Shown here: positions 24,803 through 33,018 of the stretch, piece by piece
How the letters are laid out: the number at the start of each line of letters is the position of its first letter
How positions within the stretch are numbered: the stretch's first letter is position 1
Source: Planctomycetota bacterium
Lineage (GTDB): Bacteria; Planctomycetota; Phycisphaerae; Sedimentisphaerales; Anaerobacaceae
DNA length: 38,926 bases
Assembly: GCA_025459125.1 (NCBI GenBank)
Contig: JALORE010000084.1
Location: 1-38,926, forward strand
Reading direction: 5' to 3'
The notes under the pieces: generated by a model
Database searches by the model: none
What the model was told of the DNA's origin: nothing
The model's input: only the letters and a program-made list of their open reading frames with translations
Made by a program: the position numbers and the translations under genes

Positions 24803-25298
24803 AGTAGGCTACTCCCCGCTCGTTCGCTCCCAGGTTGTCGGGCCGGATCTCGCCCGTTTCCGGCTTGAAGATCCAGCCGTGATTGCCGTCGGCGGCCGCC
24901 GGGAAAGAGTCGCCATTGAGAACCATGTGGACCGTGTCCTGGTTATTCAAGGGGTTGACGGGGATACGGGACAGATACGGCCCGAAATTGAATCCGGCGG
25001 TACCGGCGGCCGCCGTCTGGCCCCGGGCATTGCTGGACAACGTAGCCTGATCGACGAAGGCGCCGTTGGTCGGCTCGGCCGTCGGATCCCCGTTCGGGTA
25101 TCCCGGCGCGACTTCCAGGTGATGGCTGGTGTACACCATGACGAAACGGCGCAGCAGCGCCACGTCGGAGGCGAGGGCGGTCTCCCGCGCGTTCGTGCCG
25201 CTCCGGGCCACGGCCGGGATCACCACCGCCGCCAGGACGCCCAGCAGCATCACCACAATCAGAATCTCCACCAGCGTAAAGGCTTTTGCCGCTCTCAT
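24792..25298 (-). CDS. Second GspG-like pseudopilin
   Basis: A 168-aa prepilin: leader MRAAKA, then FTLVEILIVVMLLGVLAAVV (Phe+1, Glu5), and a soluble domain (LASDVALLRRFVMVYTSHHL, FNFGPYLSRIPVNPLN, GWIFKPETGEIRPDNLG) that is clearly paralogous to the next gene (YGPYLERIPENPFTG, GWVYDPGSGQIHA). ATG 25298 with AAGGG upstream is preferred over GTG 25322. As in the major protein, Ala or Gly precedes the cleavage Phe. It is separated from gspG by a terminator-like hairpin, so lower expression is expected; it may be a minor or alternative major pseudopilin. Confidence 0.85.
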   Translation of the reverse strand: MRAAKAFTLVEILIVVMLLGVLAAVVIPAVARSGTNARETALASDVALLRRFVMVYTSHHLEVAPGYPNGDPTAEPTNGAFVDQATLSSNARGQTAAAGTAGFNFGPYLSRIPVNPLNNQDTVHMVLNGDSFPAAADGNHGWIFKPETGEIRPDNLGANERGVAYYDY

Positions 25299-25333
25299 TC
25301 CCCGGCCCTTTCCATCGGTCACCGACTTGCATC

Positions 25334-25378
25334 AAAAAGGCTGACCGGCTACGGGCAAGCCCTCGCGCGGTCAGCCTT
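25334..25378 (-). terminator. Intrinsic terminator (or attenuator) downstream of gspG
   Basis: On the minus strand a perfect 11-bp stem (AAGGCTGACCG / CGGTCAGCCTT) with a 20-nt loop is followed directly by a run of five Ts. It lies in the 110-nt gap between the major pseudopilin gene and the downstream pseudopilin gene. Partial termination here would give far more gspG than downstream mRNA, matching the stoichiometry the machine needs. Confidence 0.8.
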
Positions 25379-25408
25379 CGTGACCTTCAGAACGATTCGA
25401 CGGACGGA

Positions 25409-25891
25409 TTACAGCCCGGCATGAGCCGTGTCCGCCGCATGGATCTGACCCGAACCCGGATCATAGACCCAGCCGACGCCATCGCCCGCCGCGGTGTTCA
25501 CACCGTTCAGACCGGTGAAGGGATTCTCCGGAATTCTCTCCAGATACGGTCCGTAGATGATGTCGTTGGCCGTGTCGCGCTCTTTGCTGGGCGCAGCGGC
25601 CGTCTGCCCGTAGATGTCGGTGCAGTAGATCATCTGGTTGACGAAGGTGCCGACGGATTCGGCCACAGCACCCGTGGCGACCGTGACCGTGTTGCCCGGC
25701 GGGATGTCATTGTGCTGCACCTTGTAGAGCTCGATCTGGGACCGCAGCGTCTGCAGATCGCTGCACAGACTGTTCGTCTTGGCCTCAGTGCTGGCCTGGG
25801 TGAACTGCGGAATGACGATGGCGGCCAGAATGCCCAGGATGACCACGACGATCAGAATTTCGACCAGTGTAAAGCCGCGTTTTGCCTGCAT
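25409..25891 (-). CDS. gspG: Major pseudopilin GspG
   Basis: A 160-aa type II secretion major pseudopilin. The leader MQAKRG is followed by FTLVEILIVVVILGILAAIV (Phe+1, Glu5), then PQFTQASTEAKTNSLCSDLQ and TLRSQIELYKVQHNDIPPG, the canonical GspG block. The C-terminal loop (YGPYLERIPENPFTGLN, GVGWVYDPGSGQIHA) is the calcium-loop-like region of this PVC-type family. The ATG at 25891 has a perfect AGGAGG at 25899-25904, 7 nt upstream, the best ribosome site in the window. It is the first gene of the secretion operon, with a long leader upstream and a terminator hairpin downstream. Confidence 0.95.
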   Translation of the reverse strand: MQAKRGFTLVEILIVVVILGILAAIVIPQFTQASTEAKTNSLCSDLQTLRSQIELYKVQHNDIPPGNTVTVATGAVAESVGTFVNQMIYCTDIYGQTAAAPSKERDTANDIIYGPYLERIPENPFTGLNGVNTAAGDGVGWVYDPGSGQIHAADTAHAGL

Positions 25892-26280
25892 TTTGTATCC
25901 TCCTCGCGAATGGACTTGGATGTCTGTGGTTGGTTTCCCCAGTGGGACCGAACCTTGGTTTCTTCCGTTACACCTTATCGACGGGATCGACAAGGAACTT
26001 GACTGACCAGATCTGCTTGAGCGGCGGACCCTCCCAGAATTGCTGACATGACTCTGCTTTCCTCGGAACCGAACTTCTGCCGTGCTTACCATTGGTGACG
26101 CAACTGGAGGCCTTAAGGGTGTCGCCCCAACCAGCGGGACGGCGTTATCTGCGGCCCCCTTTCAGTCCAAGGAAAACATAGGAACCAGCGCGCCGCGTGC
26201 AAAATGAGGCAGGGAAGATTTTTGGAGAAAAATCGCCGAGGCCGACCGCGGCCCGCCGCAGGATGCGCCGCGCCCGCGCC
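25892..26280 (-). promoter_or_regulatory. Long structured leader / promoter region of the secretion operon
   Basis: 389 bases without a gene between tsaE and gspG. On the minus strand I see two hairpins close to gspG: CCTTGTCGA/TCGATAAGG (9-bp stem, loop TCCCG) and GGTT..TCCC/GGGA..AACC (loop ACTG). A weak sigma-70-like pair (TTGCAC at 26202-26197, 16 nt, TATGTT at 26180-26175) would give a leader of about 280 nt. A short AT-rich hairpin (GATTTTT-GGAG-AAAAATC) lies at 26217-26234. No riboswitch could be assigned. Confidence 0.4.
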
Positions 26281-26730
26281 TTACGTAATCGCGAGGTACG
26301 CCGGCAGGTTCCGGAAATGAAGGGTCCTGGTTCGCTCTGGGCCGTGGGCCAGGTCGATCCGGACGTAGTCCAGGCCCGCCAGGGCCGTTTCGATTCTATC
26401 CGCCCACTCGATCAGAACGACCGATTCGGGATAGCAAAGGTCGTCGAATCCGAGGGCCTCGAACTGGGCGACCGAATCCAGCCGGTAGGCGTCGAGGTGG
26501 TAGAGGTCGAACCGGCCGGCGTATTGGTTGACCAGGACGAAGGTAGGGCTGGTAACGCTCGCGCGGTCTGTGGCGCCGGCGCCGGCGGCAATCCCCTTGG
26601 TCAGGTGGGTCTTGCCGCTGCCCAACGGGCCGCAGATGGCAAAGATCTCGCCGCCCCGGAGCCGCGCGCCGATCCGCCGGCCGAGTTCCATCGTCTCCTC
26701 GGGCGACTGGGATGTCACGGTCGTTTCCAC
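26281..26730 (-). CDS. tsaE: tRNA threonylcarbamoyladenosine biosynthesis ATPase TsaE
   Basis: P-loop protein needed with TsaB, TsaC and TsaD for t6A37 modification of ANN-decoding tRNAs. Motifs: Walker A GPLGSGKTHLTKG, SVTSPTFVLVNQY, HLDAYRLD and SVVLIEWADRI; 149 aa from GTG 26730 is the normal length. That start has AGGAG 5 nt upstream (26731-26740 region), whereas the earlier GTG at 26775 has no ribosome site. It is the last gene of argH-thiL-tsaE, about 58 nt after the thiL stop by this start. Confidence 0.9.
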   Translation of the reverse strand: METTVTSQSPEETMELGRRIGARLRGGEIFAICGPLGSGKTHLTKGIAAGAGATDRASVTSPTFVLVNQYAGRFDLYHLDAYRLDSVAQFEALGFDDLCYPESVVLIEWADRIETALAGLDYVRIDLAHGPERTRTLHFRNLPAYLAIT

Positions 26731-26788
26731 GATCTCTCCTCGCCTGGGCAGGCCGGCCCGGATCGGTCCGGGCACCCGGTTCGGATCT

Positions 26789-27706
26789 TCACTCCACCAG
26801 GTGGTCGTAACCGCCCGGCAGCAGCTCCCGGACTTGGCCGTCGGCCATCCGGATCTCCATCCGGCCGGTAGCGGTAATCACACCGACGCGGGTCAGCGGC
26901 ACGGGATCGTCCCAGCACGGCTGCAAGCGGTCCCACTGGCCGGGCGACAACGTGAACAGCAACTCGAAATCTTCGCCTTCATTCAACGCCGCCTCCAGAG
27001 GATCGGGCCGGTGCCGCGCATCCTCGGCAATCGGCACGGCGGCGGCCTCCACCAGGGCGCCCACGCCGCTCTGGTGGCAGATCCGGTTCAGGTCCGTGCT
27101 GAGACCATCGCTGATATCCATCATGGCGTGCAGGTCGGCGCTGCGGACCATCCGCAGGGCTTCGCGAACCCGGGGCTCGAACTCCAGATGCTTGCGCCGC
27201 CCGGAGCCGCCCAGGGAGCCGGTCACGCCGATGATGTCGCCGACCCGGGCGCCGTTGCGCCGGACGGGAGGCTGGTCGCCGGGCCTGCTCAGCATGGACA
27301 CGCAGACGGCAAACCGTCCCGGGCCCTGCCAGCTCGTGATGTCGCCGCCGACCAGGGGACAGGCGTACTTGTCGGCCGCGCGCACGACGCCGGCGTGCAG
27401 CTCCTGCAACTGCCGCCCGCTCCAGCCGTGGGGGAGAGCCACCGCCACCACCGCCGCCAGCGGAATCGTCGCCATGGCGGCACAATCGCTCAGGCTGGCG
27501 GCCATGGACTTGTAGCCCACCTGCGCCAGGGTCGCCGTCGCCAGGTCGAAGTGCGTACCGTCGAGGAGCATATCGGTGGTGATGAGCACCGAGGCCCCCT
27601 GCCCCAAAGCAAGCTGGGCCATATCGTCCCCGATGCCGATGGGCACGGCGTCCGGCGGCAAGGGCCGCTGCTGCCGGAACCAGCCGGTAATCTCATCTTC
27701 CCGCAT
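26789..27706 (-). CDS. thiL: Thiamine-monophosphate kinase ThiL
   Basis: ATP-dependent kinase converting thiamine monophosphate to thiamine pyrophosphate; PurM/AIR-synthase fold, 305 aa. Motifs: PIGIGDDMAQL, LITTDMLLDGTHFDL, VGYKSMAASLSDCAAMA, LVGGDITSWQG, the Gly-rich loop GVTGSLGGS, the metal site MMDISDGLSTDL, and EGEDFELLF, all in the usual order. ATG 27706 overlaps the end of argH by 14 nt and has GGCAGGG upstream. Other thiamine genes are not nearby; grouping with argH and tsaE looks like convenience rather than pathway. Confidence 0.93.
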   Translation of the reverse strand: MREDEITGWFRQQRPLPPDAVPIGIGDDMAQLALGQGASVLITTDMLLDGTHFDLATATLAQVGYKSMAASLSDCAAMATIPLAAVVAVALPHGWSGRQLQELHAGVVRAADKYACPLVGGDITSWQGPGRFAVCVSMLSRPGDQPPVRRNGARVGDIIGVTGSLGGSGRRKHLEFEPRVREALRMVRSADLHAMMDISDGLSTDLNRICHQSGVGALVEAAAVPIAEDARHRPDPLEAALNEGEDFELLFTLSPGQWDRLQPCWDDPVPLTRVGVITATGRMEIRMADGQVRELLPGGYDHLVE

Positions 27707-29096
27707 GGCCCTGCCCCGCCAGATGCTCTTGCCAGAACGCCAGTTGCCGGCGGGCCTGCTCGGGTCCGGCGGCCCCGGCCGAGACGTAACGCCGCACGAC
27801 GCTCGCGGCCCCCAGATGGTCGTACACGTCCGCCTCGATCACCGGCGTACCCTCCCGGAATTCCTCCAAGGAGAGCTGGCCCAATTCCCGGCCCTGCTTC
27901 TCGCACCGGGCGACCAGAGCGCCAACGATCCCATGCGCCTGGCGGAACGGAATCCCCTTGGTCACGAGGTATTCGGCCAGGGCGGTGGCATCGAGAAAGC
28001 CGGCATCGAGACCCGCGGCAATCTCCTGCGTGCGGAACGCGGTGTGCGCGACGATCGCCGCCGCGATTTCCAGCGATTTCGCCGTCGTATCGGCGGCCGA
28101 GAAGATATGGATCTTGTCCTCCTGCAGGTCCCGGTTGTAGCCGGAGGGCTGACCTTTGAGGATCGTCAGCAGGGCCACGAGCGCCCCGTAGATCGCCCCG
28201 GTCTTGGCCCGCATCAATTCCAGGACATCCGGGTTGCGTTTCTGCGGCATCATGCTGGAGGAGGTGCAGAAGGCATCGGCGATGCGCAGGAATCCAAACT
28301 CGTTGGACGAGAACAGAATCCAGTCCTCCGCGAACCGCGACAGGTGCGCCGCCATCAGAGCACAGTCGAAGATGAATTCCGCGCCGAAGTCCCGGTCGCT
28401 GACGGCATCGATGCTGTTGTAGACGATATCGGCGAACCCCAGTTGCCGGGCGGTGCTCTGGCGATCGATCGCCAGCGTGGAACCGGCGATCGCGCCGGCG
28501 CCGAGCGGCGAGGCGTTGAGGAGCGTCCGGCAATTCCGCAGGCGGACCGAGTCCCGCTCCAGTTGCTCGACGAAGCTGAGCAGGTACGCGGCAATGACGA
28601 TCGGTTGCGCTCGCTGCAAATGGGTGTACGCGGGCATGAGATCTTCGGTGTGCCGCGCCGCCAGCGCCACGAAGGCCTGCTGGAGCTGGACGATGCCCGC
28701 CCGCAGCGTTTCGATCTCGTCGCGGAGCCAGAGCCGGATATCGGTCGCGACCTGGTCGTTGCGGCTGCGGCCCGTGTGCAGCTTGGCCCCGGGCTCGCCG
28801 ATCCGGCGGATCAGGGCGGACTCGATCGCCATGTGGATATCCTCGGCGGCCTTGTCGAACTCGAACCGCCCCGCCTCGATGTCTTCGCTGATCTCGACCA
28901 GCCCCTTCTCGATGGCCCGGAATTCCGCCTGGGTGATCAGCTTCTGCTGCGCGAGCATGGCCGCGTGGGCGATCGAGCCCACAATGTCGTACTTGTAGAG
29001 CCGCCGGTCGTAGGATAGCGACTCGACGTAGTCCACCGTCAGCTCATCCGGCTTGGCCGCGAGCCGCTTCTCCCAGCTTCGTTGCGTATCAGTCAT
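27693..29096 (-). CDS. argH: Argininosuccinate lyase
   Basis: Last step of arginine synthesis: argininosuccinate to arginine and fumarate; cytoplasmic homotetramer, 467 aa (normal 455-470). The N-terminus SLSYDRRLYKYDIVGSIAHA, the HTGRSRNDQVATDIRLWLRD block, YTHLQRAQPI with the catalytic His, the signature SSSMMPQKRNPDVLEL with the mobile-loop serine, and KGQPSGYNRDLQED are all intact. The ATG at 29096 has no clear ribosome site, because the heptad repeat begins a few bases upstream. It is divergent from nagA and the first gene of argH-thiL-tsaE. Confidence 0.96.
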   Translation of the reverse strand: MTDTQRSWEKRLAAKPDELTVDYVESLSYDRRLYKYDIVGSIAHAAMLAQQKLITQAEFRAIEKGLVEISEDIEAGRFEFDKAAEDIHMAIESALIRRIGEPGAKLHTGRSRNDQVATDIRLWLRDEIETLRAGIVQLQQAFVALAARHTEDLMPAYTHLQRAQPIVIAAYLLSFVEQLERDSVRLRNCRTLLNASPLGAGAIAGSTLAIDRQSTARQLGFADIVYNSIDAVSDRDFGAEFIFDCALMAAHLSRFAEDWILFSSNEFGFLRIADAFCTSSSMMPQKRNPDVLELMRAKTGAIYGALVALLTILKGQPSGYNRDLQEDKIHIFSAADTTAKSLEIAAAIVAHTAFRTQEIAAGLDAGFLDATALAEYLVTKGIPFRQAHGIVGALVARCEKQGRELGQLSLEEFREGTPVIEADVYDHLGAASVVRRYVSAGAAGPEQARRQLAFWQEHLAGQGHAGR

Positions 29097-29103
29097 GGCG
29101 TTT

Positions 29104-29217
29104 GTGATTTACGATTTATGATTTACGATTGGCGATTTGTGACCCGCGACGTACAATGACGCGGCACGAATTGTCCTGGAATATAAATCATAGATCATAA
29201 ATCGTAAATCATAAATT
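29104..29217. repeat. GATTTAY heptad inverted repeat in the argH-nagA divergent gap
   Basis: The left arm (29106-29142) reads GATTTAC, GATTTAT, GATTTAC, GATTGGC, GATTTGT. The right arm (29183-29217) reads AAATCAT, AGATCAT, AAATCGT, AAATCAT, AAATTAG-like. The arms are reverse complements over about 30 nt with a 40-nt spacer. The right arm ends directly before the GAGGGG ribosome site of nagA, and the left arm ends next to the argH start, so it occupies the whole promoter region of both genes. Confidence 0.8.
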
Positions 29218-29226
29218 AGAGGGGTT

Positions 29227-30372
29227 ATGACTTCGTTGCTGATCACGAACTGCCGGCGGTTCGACGCTCAGGCGGGCGCCGCGCCGTGCTCCATTCTGAT
29301 CCGTGATGGTGTGATCGAGACGGCGCAACCGGCGGACCGCGCCGACCAGGTGCTGGATGCCGGGGGCCGGACGGTCGCGCCGGGCTTCATCGACGTGCAT
29401 ATCCAGGGCGCCGGCGGCGCGGACGTCCTCGATGCGACGCCGGAGGCGCTCCAGACCATGGCGCGGACGTGCGCCCGCTTCGGCGTCACGAGCTTCCTGG
29501 GGACCACGATCTACAAGCCCGGCCAGGACAATCGGCACCTGCGCGTGGCGGCCGAATGCGTCGGGCGGGACCTGGGCGGGGCGCACCTGCTCGGTGTGCA
29601 CCTCGAAGGGCCCTTCATCTCGCCCCAGAAGCGCGGGATGATCCAGCCGGATTGCCTGACCCTGCCGGCCCGGGCCGTTCTCGACGACATCTACGCCCTG
29701 CTGGACGATACGCTCGCGATGATGACCGTCGCCCCCGAGTTGCCGGGTAGCGCCGATCTCATCCACCGGCTGCTGGAGCGGGGCACGGTCGCCTCGTTCG
29801 GGCACTCGAAGGCCGACTACGACCAGACCGTCCACGGCTTCGAGATGGGGATCACGCACGTCACGCACCTGTTCAATGCGATGGTCTCCCTGCACCACCG
29901 CGAACCCGGCCCGCTGGCGGCGATTTTCGAGCGTCCTGACGTGACCTGCCAGGTCATTACGGACGGGGTCCACAGCCACCCGGCGGTCCTGCGGCTGGCG
30001 TTCGACGCCCTCGGTCCCGAGCGGTTCGTCACGATCACCGACGGCATGCACGCCCTGGGTTTGCCCGACGGCTCGTATGTCTACAACAACCTGCAATACG
30101 AATCGCGGGACGGCACCGCCCGCTACAAAGACGGCACCCTGATCGGCACCGCCCTGGGGCTGAGCCAGATGCTGGCCCGGCTGACGCGCTTCACACCCTG
30201 CCCCTCCGCCGCCGCGATCCGCACGGTGACGCAGAACGCGGCCCAGGTGCTCGGTCTCGGACGGACCAAAGGCTCCCTCGCGCCGGGACACGATGCGGAT
30301 ATAGTCATCCTGGAGAGCGACTGGTCCGTGCACACCACCATCGTGGGCGGACGGATCGTGTACCAGCGGTAG
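29227..30372 (+). CDS. nagA: N-acetylglucosamine-6-phosphate deacetylase
   Basis: Amidohydrolase that removes acetate from GlcNAc-6-P in amino-sugar recycling; cytoplasmic, 381 aa. Motifs: VAPGFIDVHIQGAGGADVLD, the metal ligand Glu in HLEGPFISPQKRG, His in FGHSKADYDQT, His in THVTHLFNAM, ITDGVHSH, and the catalytic Asp in TITDGMHALG. The C-terminal composite sheet is IGTALGLSQML and GLGRTKGSLAPGHDADIVI. ATG 29227 has GAGGGG 3-6 nt upstream. It ends 3 bases before the stop of the convergent beta-helix gene. No nagB is in the window. Confidence 0.95.
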   Translation: MTSLLITNCRRFDAQAGAAPCSILIRDGVIETAQPADRADQVLDAGGRTVAPGFIDVHIQGAGGADVLDATPEALQTMARTCARFGVTSFLGTTIYKPGQDNRHLRVAAECVGRDLGGAHLLGVHLEGPFISPQKRGMIQPDCLTLPARAVLDDIYALLDDTLAMMTVAPELPGSADLIHRLLERGTVASFGHSKADYDQTVHGFEMGITHVTHLFNAMVSLHHREPGPLAAIFERPDVTCQVITDGVHSHPAVLRLAFDALGPERFVTITDGMHALGLPDGSYVYNNLQYESRDGTARYKDGTLIGTALGLSQMLARLTRFTPCPSAAAIRTVTQNAAQVLGLGRTKGSLAPGHDADIVILESDWSVHTTIVGGRIVYQR

Positions 30373-30375
30373 ACG

Positions 30376-31593
30376 CTACCGCGCGAGATTGTCCGTCACG
30401 GCGGAATCGCTCAGCTTGTCGCTGTCTGCCGGGGCGTCCACGAGCAGGTTGTCCGAAAACAGGACCTGCGCGACCGGCTGGCCTTCGACCGCGAGGGCCT
30501 TGGGCTTCACCGAGGAAAACAGGTTGCCGACCACGGCAACGTCCCGGGTACCGTCGAGCGTGAGCCCGGAGGCGGCCAGGTCATTGGCCGCTCGCTTGAC
30601 CTTCTCGTCGCCGATGAAACTGTTGGAGAAGTTGTTGCCGGAGACGATGATCCGGCCGCTGCCCGCGCGGATGCGCACGGCGTCCTTCTGGACGATCGTG
30701 AAGGTGTTGGCGCTGACCGTGCAGCCGTGGGCGTCCCGCAGATCGATACCGCCCGACACCTCGTGGGCGATGACGTTGGCGCTGAGCGTGATGCCGTAGC
30801 AGTCGCGGTCGAGAATGATGGCCGTGCCGTTGCACTCCTCGATCATGTTGCCGGAGACCACGGAGCCGTACGTGTTCTCGATCACGACCCCGTGGCCGAG
30901 ATGGTCGTCGAGGTTGTTGCCGGTCATGCACAGGTTGAACCCGTCGAAGCAGTGCACCGCGTCCTGGTTCTCCTCGAACTGGTTGGAGGCGACCACGATA
31001 TCGTGGCAGCCGACCAGGTTCAGACCCGTCTTCTTGTTGTAGGTGATGAGCGAATCGCAGATGCGCGGGTCCTCATAGCAGAAGTGCAGGTAGATGCCGT
31101 CGCCGCCGTGATAGCTGGTGGTGACGCCTTCGATGAAGATCTCGTTGATCCGCCGGGCCTCGATCCCGTGGCCGCTCTTTTCGTTGCCGGTCACCCGGAA
31201 ATTCGCCAGCCGGATACGCCACAAGTCGGCCTTGTTCGTGTCCGCGCCGCTGGGATGCTGGAGCAGGATCGCACTCTTGCCCTCGGTATTCACGTTCTTG
31301 ATATGGGTGGCGGTCCCGGCGCCTTCCAGGAGCACATCCGACACCTTGATCCGCAGCGGTTCCTGGATCTCGAACGTGCCCGGGGGCAGACGCACCGCGC
31401 CCCCGGTGGCCGGGAGGGCATCAAGAGCCGCCTGCAGGCTCGGATACTGGGCCGCATCGATCACCGGCATCGCACCGGGCAGCTTCACCCGAGCGCCACC
31501 GGGATCGGCAGTCTGGGCACCCACGAAGCAATCCGCCAGCACGGCCAAGGCGACAACTACGGAAAGGACAACGACCCAACGAAACGCTCTCAT
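30376..31593 (-). CDS. Secreted right-handed parallel beta-helix protein
   Basis: A 405-aa exported protein: N-terminal signal (AFRWVVVLSVVVALAVLADCFVGAQ), then a pectate-lyase-superfamily beginning (YPSLQAALDALPATGGAVRL, PPGTFEIQEPLRI) and about 10 beta-helix rungs of 22-24 residues with Asn ladders (VVASNQFEENQDAVHC, MTGNNLDDHLGHGVVIENT, VSGNMIEECNGTAII, VSGNNFSNSF). Such proteins are polysaccharide lyases, hydrolases or adhesins; no family-defining catalytic motif was recognised. It may be exported by Sec and possibly further by the secretion system nearby. The start ATG 31593 has GGGGAGATTGT upstream. Confidence 0.85.
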   Translation of the reverse strand: MRAFRWVVVLSVVVALAVLADCFVGAQTADPGGARVKLPGAMPVIDAAQYPSLQAALDALPATGGAVRLPPGTFEIQEPLRIKVSDVLLEGAGTATHIKNVNTEGKSAILLQHPSGADTNKADLWRIRLANFRVTGNEKSGHGIEARRINEIFIEGVTTSYHGGDGIYLHFCYEDPRICDSLITYNKKTGLNLVGCHDIVVASNQFEENQDAVHCFDGFNLCMTGNNLDDHLGHGVVIENTYGSVVSGNMIEECNGTAIILDRDCYGITLSANVIAHEVSGGIDLRDAHGCTVSANTFTIVQKDAVRIRAGSGRIIVSGNNFSNSFIGDEKVKRAANDLAASGLTLDGTRDVAVVGNLFSSVKPKALAVEGQPVAQVLFSDNLLVDAPADSDKLSDSAVTDNLAR

Positions 31594-31662
31594 ACAATCT
31601 CCCCTTTCTGGTCACGGTTAGTCGATTCCCCCGTTACTACTCCATCTACGTTGGTCACGTGG

Positions 31663-31759
31663 GTCCCGGGTGGCATCGTCCAGCGCAGCTTGGCCATGGC
31701 GTCTTTCCTGTGCCAGGACCATCGCCAACGCCTTCGGCCTTGACGATGCCACCCGGGAC
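31663..31759. repeat. Perfect 18-bp inverted repeat
   Basis: GTCCCGGGTGGCATCGTC (31663-31680) and its exact reverse complement (31742-31759) are separated by 61 nt. It lies between the threonine aldolase 3' end and the beta-helix gene start, both minus-strand. No T-run follows, so a simple intrinsic terminator is unlikely. It may be a REP/MITE-like repeat pair. Confidence 0.85.
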
Positions 31760-31808
31760 AGCCGATTCGCGTGCCTTTCATGCCCACTTCTTCCGGATGG
31801 CCCGTGTG

Positions 31809-32846
31809 CTACGCCCGCATGGCCTCGGATAGAGCCTGGAGGGCCTGATCGATATCCCCGGCGCTGATGCCATAGTGCGTGACGGCCCGCAGACGGGTGG
31901 GCCCGGTGCTCAGGACCCGCACGCCGCGGGCCGTTAGACGCTTGACCAGCTCGTCCGGGCTCATCTTCTCCCTCGCCACATCGAAGTAGACGATGTTCGT
32001 CTGCACGCGGGCGGGATCGATGGAGAGCCCATCGATCCTGGCAATCCCCGCTGCCAACCGTGCGGCGTTGTCGTGGTCTTCGGGAATCCGGTCGATCATC
32101 TGGTCCAAAGCGACGATCCCCGCGGCGGCGATGATGCCGGCCTGGCGCATGCCGCCCCCTACCACCTTGCGTGTCCGGCGGGCCTCCGCGATGAAATCCT
32201 TCGAGCCGCAGACCACCGACCCGACCGGCGCCGCCAGCCCTTTCGAGAGACAGAAGCTCAGCGAGTCTGCACCCTCCGTCAGCTCCTTTACATCCACCCC
32301 GAGAGCGGCGGCCGCATGGAAGAGCCGTGCCCCATCCAGGTGCACGCCGAGACCGCGACCGTGGGCGAGAGCGACCACCTGGGCGGTGTATTCCACCGTC
32401 AGCGGCGCCCCGCTGCACCGGTTGTGGGTATTCTCGAGACAGACCAGGCGCGTGCGCGGGAAATGCACGTTGCCCGGGCGGATGGCGGCTTCGATATCCT
32501 CCAGGCGCAGCGTGCCATCCGGCTGATTGGGGATGGTCCGCGGATGGATGCCGCCCAGGGCCGCGATGCCGCCGGCCTCGTACAGGAACGTGTGGCACAT
32601 GTCGCCCAAGATGACCTCGACCCCCCGCCCGCAGTGGGTCAGGATGGAGACCAGGTTGCCCATGGTCCCGCTGACGACCAGCAGGCCCGCTTCCTTGCCG
32701 ACGCGCTCGGCCGCGCGGTGCTCCAGTCGGTTGACCGTGGGGTCCTCGCCAAAGACATCGTCGCCCAACTCGGCGTGCAGAATCGCCTCCCGCATCGCCG
32801 CCGAGGGCAGCGTCACCGTATCGCTGCGCAGATCGATCATGTTCAT
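31809..32846 (-). CDS. ltaE: Low-specificity L-threonine aldolase
   Basis: PLP-dependent fold-type I enzyme splitting L-threonine/allo-threonine into glycine and acetaldehyde; 345 aa, normal. Motifs: DLRSDTVTLPSAAMREAI, ELGDDVFGEDPTVNRLE, VVSGTMGNLVSILTH, CLENTHNRCSGAPLT, GVHLDGARLFHAA and the PLP-lysine segment SLSFCLSKGLAAPVGSVVCG. ATG 32846 is chosen because AAGGA lies about 8 nt upstream and conserved sequence begins at once; a longer frame to 32930 is not conserved. The inverted repeat follows its stop. Confidence 0.93.
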   Translation of the reverse strand: MNMIDLRSDTVTLPSAAMREAILHAELGDDVFGEDPTVNRLEHRAAERVGKEAGLLVVSGTMGNLVSILTHCGRGVEVILGDMCHTFLYEAGGIAALGGIHPRTIPNQPDGTLRLEDIEAAIRPGNVHFPRTRLVCLENTHNRCSGAPLTVEYTAQVVALAHGRGLGVHLDGARLFHAAAALGVDVKELTEGADSLSFCLSKGLAAPVGSVVCGSKDFIAEARRTRKVVGGGMRQAGIIAAAGIVALDQMIDRIPEDHDNAARLAAGIARIDGLSIDPARVQTNIVYFDVAREKMSPDELVKRLTARGVRVLSTGPTRLRAVTHYGISAGDIDQALQALSEAMRA

Positions 32847-32992
32847 AGCATCCTTCCGACCGCAACCGCTTCCATCCTGCCCGGGAACACGCCGGGACTG
32901 TAGGATAGTCCATCGCCCGCCGCCCGTCAACGCCGCCGGAGCCTGTAGACAGAAACCGGTATGAACGACGGAGGAAGGAAGCCGCAGATCAT

Positions 32993-33018
32993 GTCATTGC
33001 GAGCGCAGCGCGGCAATC
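32993..33018. repeat. REP-like hairpin (GTCATTGCGAGC family)
   Basis: GTCATTGC (32993-33000) GAGCGCAGCGCG GCAATC (to 33018): ATTGC pairs with GCAAT around a GC-rich loop. The GTCATTGCGAGCG...GCAATC consensus is a widespread dispersed bacterial hairpin repeat. Confidence 0.8.

Noticed and set aside
26041-26160. c-di-GMP (GEMM) riboswitch upstream of gspG
   Set aside because: I compared the leader with the GEMM core and found only scattered partial matches (for example ATGGTAAGC); not enough to call it.
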